This document shows, piece by piece, positions 34,592-42,373 of a stretch of 64,000 bases of DNA (within the stretch, counting starts at the first letter, position 1; the number at the start of each line of letters is the position of its first letter). The stretch lies in assembly GCF_018588945.1 (NCBI RefSeq), contig NZ_JAFIWA010000007.1, forward strand, positions 1 to 64,000, read 5' to 3'. The position numbers were made by a program, and so were the translations under genes. The DNA is from Microbacterium flavescens. Its GTDB lineage: Bacteria > Actinomycetota > Actinomycetes > Actinomycetales > Microbacteriaceae. The notes beneath the pieces are model-generated. The model saw only the letters and a program-made list of their open reading frames with translations. It searched no databases and had not been told where the DNA came from.

Positions 34592-35530
34592 TCACTCCGA
34601 CATCCGCTCCAGCACATGCTCGATTCCGGCGAGCACCGCACGGACGGCAGGCACTCGCTCGGCGCCGTGCGCCGTCACGACGTGGATCGTGCGGGACTCG
34701 GTCGGCGGGAGCGGCAGCGTCACCACGCCCGGCAGTTGGGGGAAGGATGCCACGGCCATGCGCGGCAGGGTGGCGACGCCGATCCCCTGCGCCACGAGGC
34801 CCTCGACCGCGACGAAATTGTCGGTCTCGAACGCGATGTGCGGCTCGAACCCGGCGCGTGCGCAGAGCTCCAGCAGATGTCCACGGCAGCGGGGGCAGCC
34901 GGCGATCCATCTCTCCCCCGCGAGTCCGGCGACGTCGACCACCGCGGTGCCCGCCTCGCGGTGACCCGCCGGCAGCACCGCCAGGAGGTCGTCCGTGCCG
35001 ACGGTGCGGACCGAGAGACCGCGGGCACTCGGTCCGTGCGGGTCGTCGCGGTCGCCGGGATAGCTGAAGGTCAGCGCGATGTCGGCACGGTCCTCGCGTA
35101 CCGCCACGACCGCCTCCGGCGGCTCCGCCTCGAGGTACGTGACGGTGACGCCGGCGTGGCCCGCCTCGAGCTCGGCGAGAAGGCGCGGCACGATTGTGGG
35201 CGATGCGGACGGAAAGCCCACCAGCCGCACGCGCCCTGCGCGCAGACCTCGAAGCTCCGCGAGTTCGCCGGCCGCGGCATCCAGCGCCGTCGTCACCGCC
35301 GGCGCGTGGCGCGCGAGGATGCGGCCCGCCTCGGTGAGGCGGACGCTGCGGCCGACCCGCTCGACCAGCGGAACCCCGAGCCGCCGTTCGAGCCGCTTCA
35401 GCTGCTGGCTGATCGCCGGCTGGCTGTAGCCGAGCGCCGCCGCGGCGCCGGTGATGGACCCGGCATCCGCGACGGCCTTCACCACACGAAGCACCTGCGG
35501 GTCGAGGTCGGGATCGTCGAACGCGCTCAT
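34592..35530 (-). CDS. LysR family transcriptional regulator
   Basis: A 312-residue LysR-type regulator. The N-terminal helix-turn-helix GSITGAAAALGYSQPAISQQ starts near residue 24, and the effector domain spans about 95-305. ATG at 35530 (MSAFDDPDLD) is chosen because TATGAT ends exactly 6 bases before it; an ATG 11 codons upstream lies before that hexamer. It is divergent from a class V aminotransferase, its most likely target. The effector is unknown. Confidence 0.92.
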   Translation of the reverse strand: MSAFDDPDLDPQVLRVVKAVADAGSITGAAAALGYSQPAISQQLKRLERRLGVPLVERVGRSVRLTEAGRILARHAPAVTTALDAAAGELAELRGLRAGRVRLVGFPSASPTIVPRLLAELEAGHAGVTVTYLEAEPPEAVVAVREDRADIALTFSYPGDRDDPHGPSARGLSVRTVGTDDLLAVLPAGHREAGTAVVDVAGLAGERWIAGCPRCRGHLLELCARAGFEPHIAFETDNFVAVEGLVAQGIGVATLPRMAVASFPQLPGVVTLPLPPTESRTIHVVTAHGAERVPAVRAVLAGIEHVLERMSE

Positions 35531-35536
35531 GCCGGA

Positions 35537-35542
35537 ATCATA
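35537..35542 (-). promoter_or_regulatory. -10 hexamer of lysR gene, leaderless type
   Basis: TATGAT on the minus strand, exactly 6 bases (TCCGGC) before ATG at 35530. Confidence 0.6.
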
Positions 35543-35553
35543 ACGAAGCGACA

Positions 35554-35569
35554 TGATTCGCATGCATCA
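35554..35569. promoter_or_regulatory. Candidate LysR operator
   Basis: TGAT-N8-ATCA with a T-N11-A core, centred on GCATGC, in the gap between the LysR gene and its divergent neighbour. It matches the general LysR box. Confidence 0.5.
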
Positions 35570-35599
35570 CCTCCCGTAGACGAATGCGTCGGCGACGGT

Positions 35600-35605
35600 C
35601 AGGCT
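35600..35605 (+). promoter_or_regulatory. -10-like hexamer of aminotransferase gene
   Basis: CAGGCT, one mismatch from TAGGCT, exactly 6 bases (GGGTCC) before ATG at 35612. Confidence 0.45.
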
Positions 35606-35611
35606 GGGTCC

Positions 35612-36682
35612 ATGTCCACTCTCGCCGCCCCGCACCCCGCGATCTACGCGGCCCGAGCCGAGTTCACCGGCGGCCGCGGCTACCTCGCCGCCTGCACGGT
35701 GGGCCTTCCGACTCGCGCCGGTCGAGCGGCGGTCATCGCCGACCTGGATGCCGCGGCCGCGGGTCGTCCCGATCCGAAGGCTTACTCCGCCGCGGTCGAA
35801 CGCACGCGGGATCACTTCGCGGCGCTCGTCGGCGTCGGCTCCGACCGGGTGGCCATCGGCTCGCAGGCGTCCGTCGCGGCGGCGCTCGTGGCGGCATCAC
35901 TCCCCGACGGCGGCGAGGTGCTCATCGCCGACGGCGACTTCTCGTCGATCGTGCTTCCGTTCGTCCATTCGGGCCGCGGGCTGCGCGTGCGCACCGCTCC
36001 CCTGAGCCGCCTCGCCGACGCGGTCGGCACCGACACGGCTCTCGTCGTCTTCTCGCTCGTCCAGTCGGCCACCGGTGAAGTCGCCGATGCCGAGGCGATC
36101 CTCGCCGCGGCGACTGCGCACGATGCACGCACGCTGTGCGATGCGACGCAGGCGGTCGGATGGCTGCCGGTCGAGGCATCCCGATTCGATGCGGTCATCT
36201 GCCACGCGTACAAGTGGCTGTGCGCGCCGCGCGGCGTCTCCTTCCTCACCGTCTCGCCGGCGCTGCAGCGCGACATGCCGGCCCTCTACGCCGGGTGGTA
36301 TGCCGGGTCCGATCCGTGGTCGTCCTGCTACGGGCGCGAGGTCGACCTGGCTCCGGACGCGACCCGGTTCGACGTCTCCCCCGCCTGGCAGGCCTTCGTC
36401 GGCGCCGAGCCCGCGCTCGCGCTGTTCGCGTCGCTGGACGCGGGCGTCCTGCACGCGCACACGACCGGACTCGCTCGTCGGTTCCGTGAGGGTATGGGAC
36501 TGAAGGCGCCCCGACGCGAGAGCGCGATCGTGACGTGGGCGGATGCCGACGGTGCCGATCTCGCCGCCCTCACCGCCGCTGGGGTGACCGCCTCGGGTCG
36601 CGCGGGACGCGCACGCGTGGCCTTCCACGTCTTCAACGACGAGGATGACGTGTTTCTGGCGCTGCGCGCACTCGGCCGTTGA
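35612..36682 (+). CDS. Class V aminotransferase-fold PLP-dependent enzyme
   Basis: A 356-residue fold-type I PLP enzyme of the aminotransferase class V/cysteine desulfurase superfamily. Key residues visible are Asp177 in LCDATQAVGW (pyridine nitrogen), His198, and Lys201 in CHAYKWLCAPRG (Schiff base). It lacks an obvious desulfurase Cys loop, so a lyase, epimerase-like or transaminase reaction is more likely. ATG at 35612 is chosen; the frame is open far upstream, antisense to the LysR gene, which is a shadow. Likely controlled by the divergent LysR protein. Confidence 0.85.
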   Translation: MSTLAAPHPAIYAARAEFTGGRGYLAACTVGLPTRAGRAAVIADLDAAAAGRPDPKAYSAAVERTRDHFAALVGVGSDRVAIGSQASVAAALVAASLPDGGEVLIADGDFSSIVLPFVHSGRGLRVRTAPLSRLADAVGTDTALVVFSLVQSATGEVADAEAILAAATAHDARTLCDATQAVGWLPVEASRFDAVICHAYKWLCAPRGVSFLTVSPALQRDMPALYAGWYAGSDPWSSCYGREVDLAPDATRFDVSPAWQAFVGAEPALALFASLDAGVLHAHTTGLARRFREGMGLKAPRRESAIVTWADADGADLAALTAAGVTASGRAGRARVAFHVFNDEDDVFLALRALGR

Positions 36683-36698
36683 GTCGGCAGCGTCGACT

Positions 36699-36833
36699 CG
36701 CCCGGTGCAGTCGGAGGCCAAGCCGTCGGACGCGCTGGTGCGCCTGTCGATCGGGCTCGAGAGCCCCGACGATCTCATCGCCGAACTCGAGCAGGCGTTC
36801 GCGCGCTCCAGGGTGCTCTCGCACCAGGTCTGA
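36699..36833 (+). pseudogene. Remnant of a Cys/Met-metabolism PLP enzyme (C-terminus only)
   Basis: About 45 codons ending in a stop encode a segment around ALVRLSIGLESPDDLIAELE, a signature of the C-terminal end of trans-sulfuration enzymes (cystathionine gamma-synthase/O-acetylhomoserine sulfhydrylase family). Nothing upstream in the same frame matches the rest of the fold; the class V aminotransferase ends 17 bases before. It therefore looks like the tail left after a deletion or rearrangement. It stands next to a cluster of repeats, which may mark the breakpoint. Confidence 0.65.
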
Positions 36834-36896
36834 GGTCGCCCCGCCCGGAGCGCTTTCCCCACAGGTGATTGAGCGAAGAGCCCCGGGGCCGCGGTG

Positions 36897-36988
36897 CCGT
36901 TCTCAGGACGAGTCGACACCCGGGACGACCCCCGCCGCGGAAATCCGGTGCTGCGAGCGCGGGGGCTGTCCATCGATCCTGAGAACGG
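36897..36988. repeat. Inverted-repeat element, 92 bp
   Basis: CCGTTCTCAGGA (36897-36908) and TCCTGAGAACGG (36977-36988) are perfect 12-bp inverted repeats around 68 bases. It is non-coding, in the repeat-rich gap 36834-37232, and resembles a small non-autonomous or REP-like element. Confidence 0.7.
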
Positions 36989-37029
36989 TACGCGGCCTCA
37001 CGAACCGGGGCGTCGCCTCGCCCACGGCT

Positions 37030-37075
37030 CGTTGAGCGAGGAGCGAAGCGACGAGACGAAACGCCTCGAACCCGC
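37030..37075 (+). repeat. 46-bp direct repeat, copy 1
   Basis: Starts CGTTGAGCGAGGAGCGAAGC and ends CTCGAACCCGC. It is identical over 46 bases to 37109-37154. The preceding 20 bases are also similar, so the repeated unit is about 79 bp. Confidence 0.85.
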
Positions 37076-37108
37076 AAAGAGCCCCGGCGCGTCGCCTCCC
37101 CCACGGGT

Positions 37109-37154
37109 CGTTGAGCGAGGAGCGAAGCGACGAGACGAAACGCCTCGAACCCGC
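37109..37154 (+). repeat. 46-bp direct repeat, copy 2
   Basis: Identical to copy 1. Together with the inverted copy at 37177-37209 it forms a long imperfect palindrome able to fold into a hairpin or cruciform. Confidence 0.85.
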
Positions 37155-37176
37155 GAGGACCCCCGTCGGTGCGACG

Positions 37177-37209
37177 CGTTTCGTCTCGCTCCGCTCGCTC
37201 AACGACCCG
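37177..37209 (-). repeat. Inverted, shortened copy of the GTTGAGCG repeat
   Basis: CGTTTCGTCTCGCTCCGCTC followed by GCTCAACGACC, the reverse complement of the repeat family with 6 internal bases missing. A copy of this short form sits between ilvH and ilvC (51445-51487). Confidence 0.8.
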
Positions 37210-37232
37210 GGTTGCCTCCCCTGTGAAGGGCC

Positions 37233-37538
37233 TCAGGCCGTGGGGGCGGCGCGGCGGACCGCGAGCTCGTCGAGCGTCTCGGGCGCCTGCGCCTCGAACG
37301 CCACGAGCTCGGTCTCGACCTCGCGAAGCACCTTGCCGACGGCGATGCCGAAGACGCCCTGACCGCGGCTGACGACGTCGATGACCTCGTCGTTCGACGT
37401 GCACAGGTAGACGGACGCGCCGTCGCTCATGAGGGTGGTTCCGGCGAGATCGCGGATGCCCGCGGCACGCAGCTGATCTAGCCGCGCACCCGCAGTGTCA
37501 GTCGAAGTCGACCGGTGTCTGGCGCGGATAGGCGCCAC
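37233..37538 (-). CDS. Hypothetical protein, last gene of the KAS III cluster
   Basis: A 101-residue protein I cannot place in a family. The distinctive part is from about residue 20: a short helix (ARLDQLRAAGIRDLAG), then GASVYLCTSNDEVIDVVSRG and a helical C-terminus. The only ATG ahead of that part is at 37538, overlapping the previous gene by 41 bases. An alternative ATG at 37430 would give 65 residues. It follows the same strand and spacing as the three genes before it, so it is probably co-transcribed. Short length and uncertain start keep confidence low. Confidence 0.5.
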   Translation of the reverse strand: MAPIRARHRSTSTDTAGARLDQLRAAGIRDLAGTTLMSDGASVYLCTSNDEVIDVVSRGQGVFGIAVGKVLREVETELVAFEAQAPETLDELAVRRAAPTA

Positions 37539-38349
37539 CGGCGAGCTTGACCAGGCGCGCGTGCGCGTACTCGCACACCAGCGCGTGCCGGTACACCATC
37601 TGGGGGACGTCGACGTTCGAGTCCATCCAGAGGCTCAGTCCGCCCACCTTCCAGTGCCGGAACGTGTCGTCGTCGCACACGAGCGCGAGGATCTCGAGGA
37701 ACGAGTCGTCGAAGCGGATCGAGTGCACCGCGCGGCGATACTCCTCGACCGTGAGCGCCATCGAGAACGGGATGTTCATGAAGCAGAGCGCCGTCTGGAT
37801 GTCGAGCCGCAGCAGCCGGCGACGATGACGCTCGGCGTCGAGCGGCGGGATGTCCAGCTGCGAGAAGTCGAGCGTCTCGGGCCGTGTCAGCGGCACCGGG
37901 TCGAGCGCGATGAGCAGGTCGTAGACGTTGACATCGTGCTCGACCACCGCATTGTCGCCCAGGCCCGCGAGGGTCTCGGGGCGCAGGGTGACCGGCTCCA
38001 TGTCGATCGCGGTGTTGCGGATGATGAAGTTGACCAGGTTCGTCTCGACGACGAAGTGCCGGATCAGGAGGTCGACTGCGTCCGGCGAGACGAAGTGCCG
38101 CAGGAACCAGACGCAGAGCCGGTCCATCGTCGACAGCGGCATCCACCGGAAGGGGAGCACCCGTTTCACGATGGAGACCAGCGCCACGACGAGGCGCGAG
38201 AGGATCCGCACCACCGGATAGAGCCAGCGCCGCGACAGCCGGCGCTGGTCGTCGATGATCTGCCGCACGACCGCCCGATCGAGCGGGATCGACGGATCGG
38301 CGTAGATCGCCTCCCACATGCTCGGATCCGAGCGCACGAACTCCGCCAC
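37498..38349 (-). CDS. Conserved hypothetical protein in KAS III cluster
   Basis: A 283-residue protein of unknown function. A hydrophobic stretch at about 42-66 (WLYPVVRILSRLVVALVSIV) suggests membrane association. The rest is helical and rich in paired His/Asp/Glu (RHFVVETN, VEHDVNVYD, CEYAHARL), which could bind metal. The start is GTG at 38349, one base after the stop of the di-iron enzyme gene; the longer frame upstream is the shadow of that gene. Tight linkage to a ketoacyl-ACP synthase III and a haem-oxygenase-like oxidase suggests a shared pathway. Confidence 0.75.
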   Translation of the reverse strand: MAEFVRSDPSMWEAIYADPSIPLDRAVVRQIIDDQRRLSRRWLYPVVRILSRLVVALVSIVKRVLPFRWMPLSTMDRLCVWFLRHFVSPDAVDLLIRHFVVETNLVNFIIRNTAIDMEPVTLRPETLAGLGDNAVVEHDVNVYDLLIALDPVPLTRPETLDFSQLDIPPLDAERHRRRLLRLDIQTALCFMNIPFSMALTVEEYRRAVHSIRFDDSFLEILALVCDDDTFRHWKVGGLSLWMDSNVDVPQMVYRHALVCEYAHARLVKLAGGAYPRQTPVDFD

Positions 38350-38350
38350 G

Positions 38351-39028
38351 TCAGCGATCCAGTTCCTCGAGCTGGAGCGCGTACAGCCGCGCGACGACCT
38401 CGGCGCAGCGCACGATCTCGTCGGCCGCCTCCGCGTCGATGTCACCCGAGGTGAGGATCGCCTCGAGGTTGCCGGTGTGCTCGGCATCGGCATCCTGGTG
38501 GTAGGTCATGAAACGCACCTGGCTGTCGGCGAGTCCGAGGACCTCCTGGAACCGCGCCGCCCATCCGGCGGCGCGTCGCGCCCCGAGCCCCTCGATGATG
38601 AACATCGCGCCGAGCAGCCCGACCGGATTCGGCCGGTCGGCGTAGTGGAACATGTAGCCCGACAGAGCTTCGGACCCGAGGTTCTTCCGCCCGGCGCGGA
38701 GGTCGGCCAGCGAGCCGCCCACCGCGACGTAGTCGCGCTCGATCATGAGGTAGTCGCGATGCTCCTCCTCGGCGTGGCGGATCGCCGCCGAGCGCAGCTC
38801 GAAGTAGGCGATGTCGAAGCTCGCGGCGGCACGCGAGATCCACGGCGATCCGTCCACGACCTGCTGACGCAGGTTGAACAGCAGTCGGCGATAGTCCTCG
38901 ATCGTCACTGTGCCGTCGGCGAGCCGTCGCAGGACGGGAACGTCGGAGAGGCGTGCCTCGAACTCGTCCCACACCGAAGCGAGCCGGTCGGCGAGCGTGG
39001 CGGCAACGGTGAGCGTTTCTGTCGTCAT
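38351..39028 (-). CDS. Iron-containing redox enzyme family (haem-oxygenase-like di-iron oxidase)
   Basis: A 225-residue all-helical protein of the haem-oxygenase-like/TenA superfamily. Metal ligand patterns of the di-iron oxidase branch are present: E87-x2-H90 in HAEEEH, E146 in MFIIEGLG, and H177-x3-D181-x2-H184 in YHQDADAEH. The H-x3-D-x2-H spacing is the one known for CADD/UndA-type enzymes, which oxidise fatty acid or aromatic substrates, so an oxygenase or decarboxylase is more likely than a thiaminase. ATG has AAGGAG 7 bases upstream. It lies 11 bases after the KAS III gene. Confidence 0.85.
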   Translation of the reverse strand: MTTETLTVAATLADRLASVWDEFEARLSDVPVLRRLADGTVTIEDYRRLLFNLRQQVVDGSPWISRAAASFDIAYFELRSAAIRHAEEEHRDYLMIERDYVAVGGSLADLRAGRKNLGSEALSGYMFHYADRPNPVGLLGAMFIIEGLGARRAAGWAARFQEVLGLADSQVRFMTYHQDADAEHTGNLEAILTSGDIDAEAADEIVRCAEVVARLYALQLEELDR

Positions 39029-39039
39029 GTCGGTGCTCC

Positions 39040-40167
39040 TTAGGGTGCGGTCGGGGCGACCACGGTGAGATGGGCGAAGGCGAAGGCGAAGCGGCCGGAC
39101 TCCGGAACGGCGAGCAGAATGGTCTCCCCCGGCGCGAACCGTCCGGTGCGCCAGGCCTCCTCGAGCGCGATGAAGATGCTCGCGGCGCCGGTGTTGCCGC
39201 AGGTCTCGAGGTTCGAGAACCACCGGGAGGTGTCGAGCGTGGGGATCCGCCGCCGCAGGCCTTCGAACGCGAGGTCGCGGAACATGTTGGTGCTGTAGTG
39301 GCACAGCACGTGGTCGAGATGGTGCACGTCGACCAGCCCGATGTCGACGAGCTCCTCGAACTGGGCGAGGCCGGCGTCCGCGAGCTCGTCGAGCACTCGG
39401 ACGTCCTGGCGCAGGAGGAACATGCCGGCGGCGTCGGCCTGGTCGACGGAGACGTCCTGCCAGGTCCGGCCGACGACCGGATCGATGCCGTCCATCCCCG
39501 CCCGCATGCAGACGTCGTGCTCGTGCGCAAGCGAGACATGCCGCACCCAGTCCACCCGCAGCGAGGGACGGCTGGGGTGCGGCTGGAACTCGACGACGAC
39601 GGCGCCGGCGCCGTCCGACAGCATCCACCGCAGGAAGTGCGAGTCCATGCCGGAGCGGATGCCGTCGAAGCGCGCCTGGCGCAGACTCCGGCTCGGCAGC
39701 TCGGAGCCGACCACGGCCACCCGCGGGTGATCGCCCAGACGCACCTTGCTCACGGCTGCGTCGAGCGCGGCAAGGCTCGACGCGCAGACGCCGGACGCCG
39801 AGAGCAGCTGCATCGGCCCGCCGCCCAGTCGCCCGTGGACCATGGACGCGAACCCCGGGACGAGCACATCGCCCATCGTCGTCGCCGTGGCGAGCATGCG
39901 CAGGTCTGCGGCATCCATCCCCCGATCCTCGAGCGCGGCGCGCAGCGCCTTCACGGCGAGCTCCTCGTTCAGCTCGGTCGGGTCGCCGTTCTCGTCGAGT
40001 GCGTAGTGGCGCGAGCGGATGCCGTTCGCGGCAAGGACACGGCGCCGGATGCGCTCGGTGACGGCGTCGTCGCCGCCGAGGCGGTCGACGATCCCGCCGT
40101 TGCCGACCGGCTCGCCGGGGAGGTAGCGGCCGAAGCCGGTGAGATACGCAGACGCCGTCGTGCCCAT
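39040..40167 (-). CDS. 3-oxoacyl-ACP synthase III family protein
   Basis: A 375-residue thiolase-superfamily condensing enzyme of the KAS III (FabH-like) type with a complete triad: Cys128 in SASGVCASSLA, His290 in VLCHYSTNMF and Asn325 in ETCGNTGAAS. It is longer than housekeeping FabH (about 320 residues), and the window holds no fab genes beside it. This suggests a specialised beta-ketoacyl or acyl-transfer role. First gene of a minus-strand cluster of four, driven from TAGCGT-N6-ATG. The acyl donor and acceptor are unknown. Confidence 0.88.
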   Translation of the reverse strand: MGTTASAYLTGFGRYLPGEPVGNGGIVDRLGGDDAVTERIRRRVLAANGIRSRHYALDENGDPTELNEELAVKALRAALEDRGMDAADLRMLATATTMGDVLVPGFASMVHGRLGGGPMQLLSASGVCASSLAALDAAVSKVRLGDHPRVAVVGSELPSRSLRQARFDGIRSGMDSHFLRWMLSDGAGAVVVEFQPHPSRPSLRVDWVRHVSLAHEHDVCMRAGMDGIDPVVGRTWQDVSVDQADAAGMFLLRQDVRVLDELADAGLAQFEELVDIGLVDVHHLDHVLCHYSTNMFRDLAFEGLRRRIPTLDTSRWFSNLETCGNTGAASIFIALEEAWRTGRFAPGETILLAVPESGRFAFAFAHLTVVAPTAP

Positions 40168-40173
40168 GGGGCG

Positions 40174-40179
40174 ACGCTA
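40174..40179 (-). promoter_or_regulatory. -10 hexamer of the KAS III cluster, leaderless type
   Basis: TAGCGT on the minus strand, exactly 6 bases (CGCCCC) before ATG at 40167. Confidence 0.6.
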
Positions 40180-40262
40180 GAGCACGCTCACGCGTGTGTT
40201 CGGGAACGTTGTGGCGAGGTCACAAAACTGCATTCCGTTTCGCGAATATGCGGAGAAGCGGA

Positions 40263-41534
40263 TCACGGGCTGGATTGCGCCGACTCGGCAGCGGGCGTCG
40301 GCACCCTCCGCCCGAAGGGCGCGAGCAGGACGGTGGCGATGACGGCGACGCCGACGACGAGGGCGAGCCCGCCATAGCCGATCCACGACAGCACCAGGCC
40401 GGCGAGGATCGCCCCGGTCGCCCCGACGAGGCTCATCGTGAGGTCGCTGAGTCCCTGACGGCGCGTGCGCTGCACCTCGGACGACGCCTCGGTGAGCAGC
40501 GCCGACCCCGACACGGTCGTCGCACTCCACCCGAGACCGAGCAGCACGAGCGCGACCGTCACGGATGTCGTCGACTCCGCGCCGAACGACGCCGTCACGA
40601 GCGCCGCCACGAGCAGCACCTGGCCGATCATGATCGTCGGGAGGCGGCCGAGGCGGTCGGCAAGGATGCCGAACACCGGCGACAGCGCGAACATGCCCGC
40701 GACGTGCAGGCTGATGGTCAGCCCGATGACGGACAGTGAGGCGCCATGGTGAAGCAGATGCACCGGGGTCATGGCCATGACCGAGACCATGACGCCGTGG
40801 GCTGCGGCGACCGCGAAGATCGCGTAACGGGCCACCCTGGGCTGATCCGCCTTGGCGATGCGGGGCGTGCTCGACCGGGCCTCCGAAGCCACCACGCGCT
40901 GTGCGAGCTTGAGCGGATCGGGCCGCAATGCGACGAGGTACAGCGTGATGGCCAGCAACTGCGCCGCCACGGCGATGAGGTAGGCGCCCGTGAGCTCGGG
41001 CATGCCGACCGCCCGTCCGAGCACCTCACCCGGTTCGATGAGGTTCGGGCCGAGCACGGCCCCGATCGTCGTCGCCCAGACGACGAGCGACAGGTCGCGG
41101 CCGCGGGTGGCGTCAGTCGCCAGGTCGACCGCCGCGAAGCGGGTCTGAAGGTTCGCGGCCTGGCCCGCGCCGATGAGTCCGAAGCTCACGAGGAGGAGCG
41201 GGAAGGAGCCGAGCGCCACCGCGACCACGACCGACACGACGCCGATCAGGGCGATGGCCATGCCTGTGGCGAGGGACGGGCGTCGACCGCTGCGCCGGGC
41301 GAAGGCCGCCATGGGCACGGCGAAGGCGGCCGTGCCGAGCGTGATGGCCGCCGTGGCGAGCCCGGCGAACGCGTCGTCGCCGGAGACCTCGGCCGCGAGG
41401 ACCGCTCCGAGCGAGAGAGTCGCCCCGAACGCGAGCCCGCCGAGGACCTGGCCGAGCGACAGCACCCACACCGTCCGCCGCTGTGCCGACGCGATGCGGT
41501 CGGGCGCGAGCGCGGCATCCGTCGAGTCGGCCAC
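40263..41534 (-). CDS. MFS transporter
   Basis: A 423-residue major-facilitator protein with about 12 transmembrane helices. The loop motif RRSGRRPSLATG follows helix 2, and the related ADRLGRLPT lies in the second half. It resembles drug/metabolite exporters, and the substrate is unknown. GTG at 41534 has AGGAA 5 bases upstream and starts 8 bases after the FAH gene, so they are co-transcribed. Downstream lies the KAS III cluster with its own promoter. Confidence 0.88.
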   Translation of the reverse strand: MADSTDAALAPDRIASAQRRTVWVLSLGQVLGGLAFGATLSLGAVLAAEVSGDDAFAGLATAAITLGTAAFAVPMAAFARRSGRRPSLATGMAIALIGVVSVVVAVALGSFPLLLVSFGLIGAGQAANLQTRFAAVDLATDATRGRDLSLVVWATTIGAVLGPNLIEPGEVLGRAVGMPELTGAYLIAVAAQLLAITLYLVALRPDPLKLAQRVVASEARSSTPRIAKADQPRVARYAIFAVAAAHGVMVSVMAMTPVHLLHHGASLSVIGLTISLHVAGMFALSPVFGILADRLGRLPTIMIGQVLLVAALVTASFGAESTTSVTVALVLLGLGWSATTVSGSALLTEASSEVQRTRRQGLSDLTMSLVGATGAILAGLVLSWIGYGGLALVVGVAVIATVLLAPFGRRVPTPAAESAQSSP

Positions 41535-41542
41535 CGCTGTTC

Positions 41543-42310
41543 CTAGGCGTCGCGCGCGGTGTTGCGCAGGATCCCGAGGCCGCTGATCTCGACCTCGACG
41601 GTGTCGCCGGCCGAGATCTGGCCGACGCCGGCGGGGGTGCCCGTGAGGATCACGTCACCGGGAAGCAGCGTGAACGCCGCCGATGCGTACTCGATGACCT
41701 CGGCCAGCGAGAAGATCATGTCGGAGATCGGCCCCTGCTGGCGCACCTCGCCGTTCAGGCGGGTGGTGATCACCGCCGAGCCGTTCACGTCGAAGTCGGT
41801 CTCGATCGCGGGGCCGAGCGGACACGACGTGTCGAAGCCCTTCGCGCGTGCCCACTGCCCATCGGACTTCTGCCAGTCGCGCGCGGTGAGGTCGTTGCCG
41901 ATCGTGTAGCCGAAGACGTAGTCGAGCGCGTTCTCGGCCGAGACGTTCTTCGCGATGCGGCCGATCACCGCGGCCAGCTCGCCCTCGAAGCTGATGAAGT
42001 CGGAGCCCTTCGGCAGCACGACCGCGTCGCCGGGACCGACCACCGAGGTGTTGGGCTTGAAGAACAGCATCGGCGCTGTGGGGACGTCGCTGCCCATCTC
42101 GGCGGCGTGGTCGCGGTAGTTGCGGCCGACGCACACGAGCTTCGATCGCGGGATCACCGGCGCGAGCAGCGCCACATCGGCGAGCGGCACGCGCTCTCCC
42201 GTGGTGTCGTACCCCGCGAACATCGGGTCGCCCGCGAGGACGACCAGCTCGCCCTCGTCGACGATTCCGAACCTGATGGCGTCGTTGTGGCTGAAGCGCG
42301 CGATCCTCAC
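41543..42310 (-). CDS. Fumarylacetoacetate hydrolase (FAH) family protein
   Basis: A 255-residue FAH-fold enzyme, metal-dependent hydrolase or decarboxylase of beta-diketo-type acids. The conserved VCVGRNYRDHAAEMG is near residue 60, the metal-binding FEGELAAVIGR near residue 108, and TGTPAGVGQI near residue 222. In actinobacteria this family lies next to ilvE/gltX-type genes without a known pathway link; oxaloacetate or acylpyruvate hydrolysis is plausible. GTG start, 6 bases after TAGGCT. Confidence 0.9.
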   Translation of the reverse strand: MRIARFSHNDAIRFGIVDEGELVVLAGDPMFAGYDTTGERVPLADVALLAPVIPRSKLVCVGRNYRDHAAEMGSDVPTAPMLFFKPNTSVVGPGDAVVLPKGSDFISFEGELAAVIGRIAKNVSAENALDYVFGYTIGNDLTARDWQKSDGQWARAKGFDTSCPLGPAIETDFDVNGSAVITTRLNGEVRQQGPISDMIFSLAEVIEYASAAFTLLPGDVILTGTPAGVGQISAGDTVEVEISGLGILRNTARDA

Positions 42311-42316
42311 CGGATC

Positions 42317-42322
42317 AGCCTA
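42317..42322 (-). promoter_or_regulatory. -10 hexamer of FAH gene, leaderless type
   Basis: TAGGCT on the minus strand, exactly 6 bases (GATCCG) before GTG at 42310. Confidence 0.6.
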
Positions 42323-42373
42323 GCCACCTCCCCCGACCCGCGCCCGCCCCTCGCCCAAGCCCCCACCCAAATC

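Noticed and set aside
34616..35611. Long N-terminal extension of the class V aminotransferase
   Set aside because: It is antisense to the LysR gene. The family start and the -10-N6-ATG arrangement place the start at 35612.
37030..37209. CRISPR-like array
   Set aside because: Only two direct copies and one inverted copy, irregular spacing, no spacer pattern and no cas genes.
38351..39028. TenA-type thiaminase or haem oxygenase
   Set aside because: The H-x3-D-x2-H and E-x2-H spacing fits the di-iron oxidase branch, and no thiamine or haem genes are adjacent.
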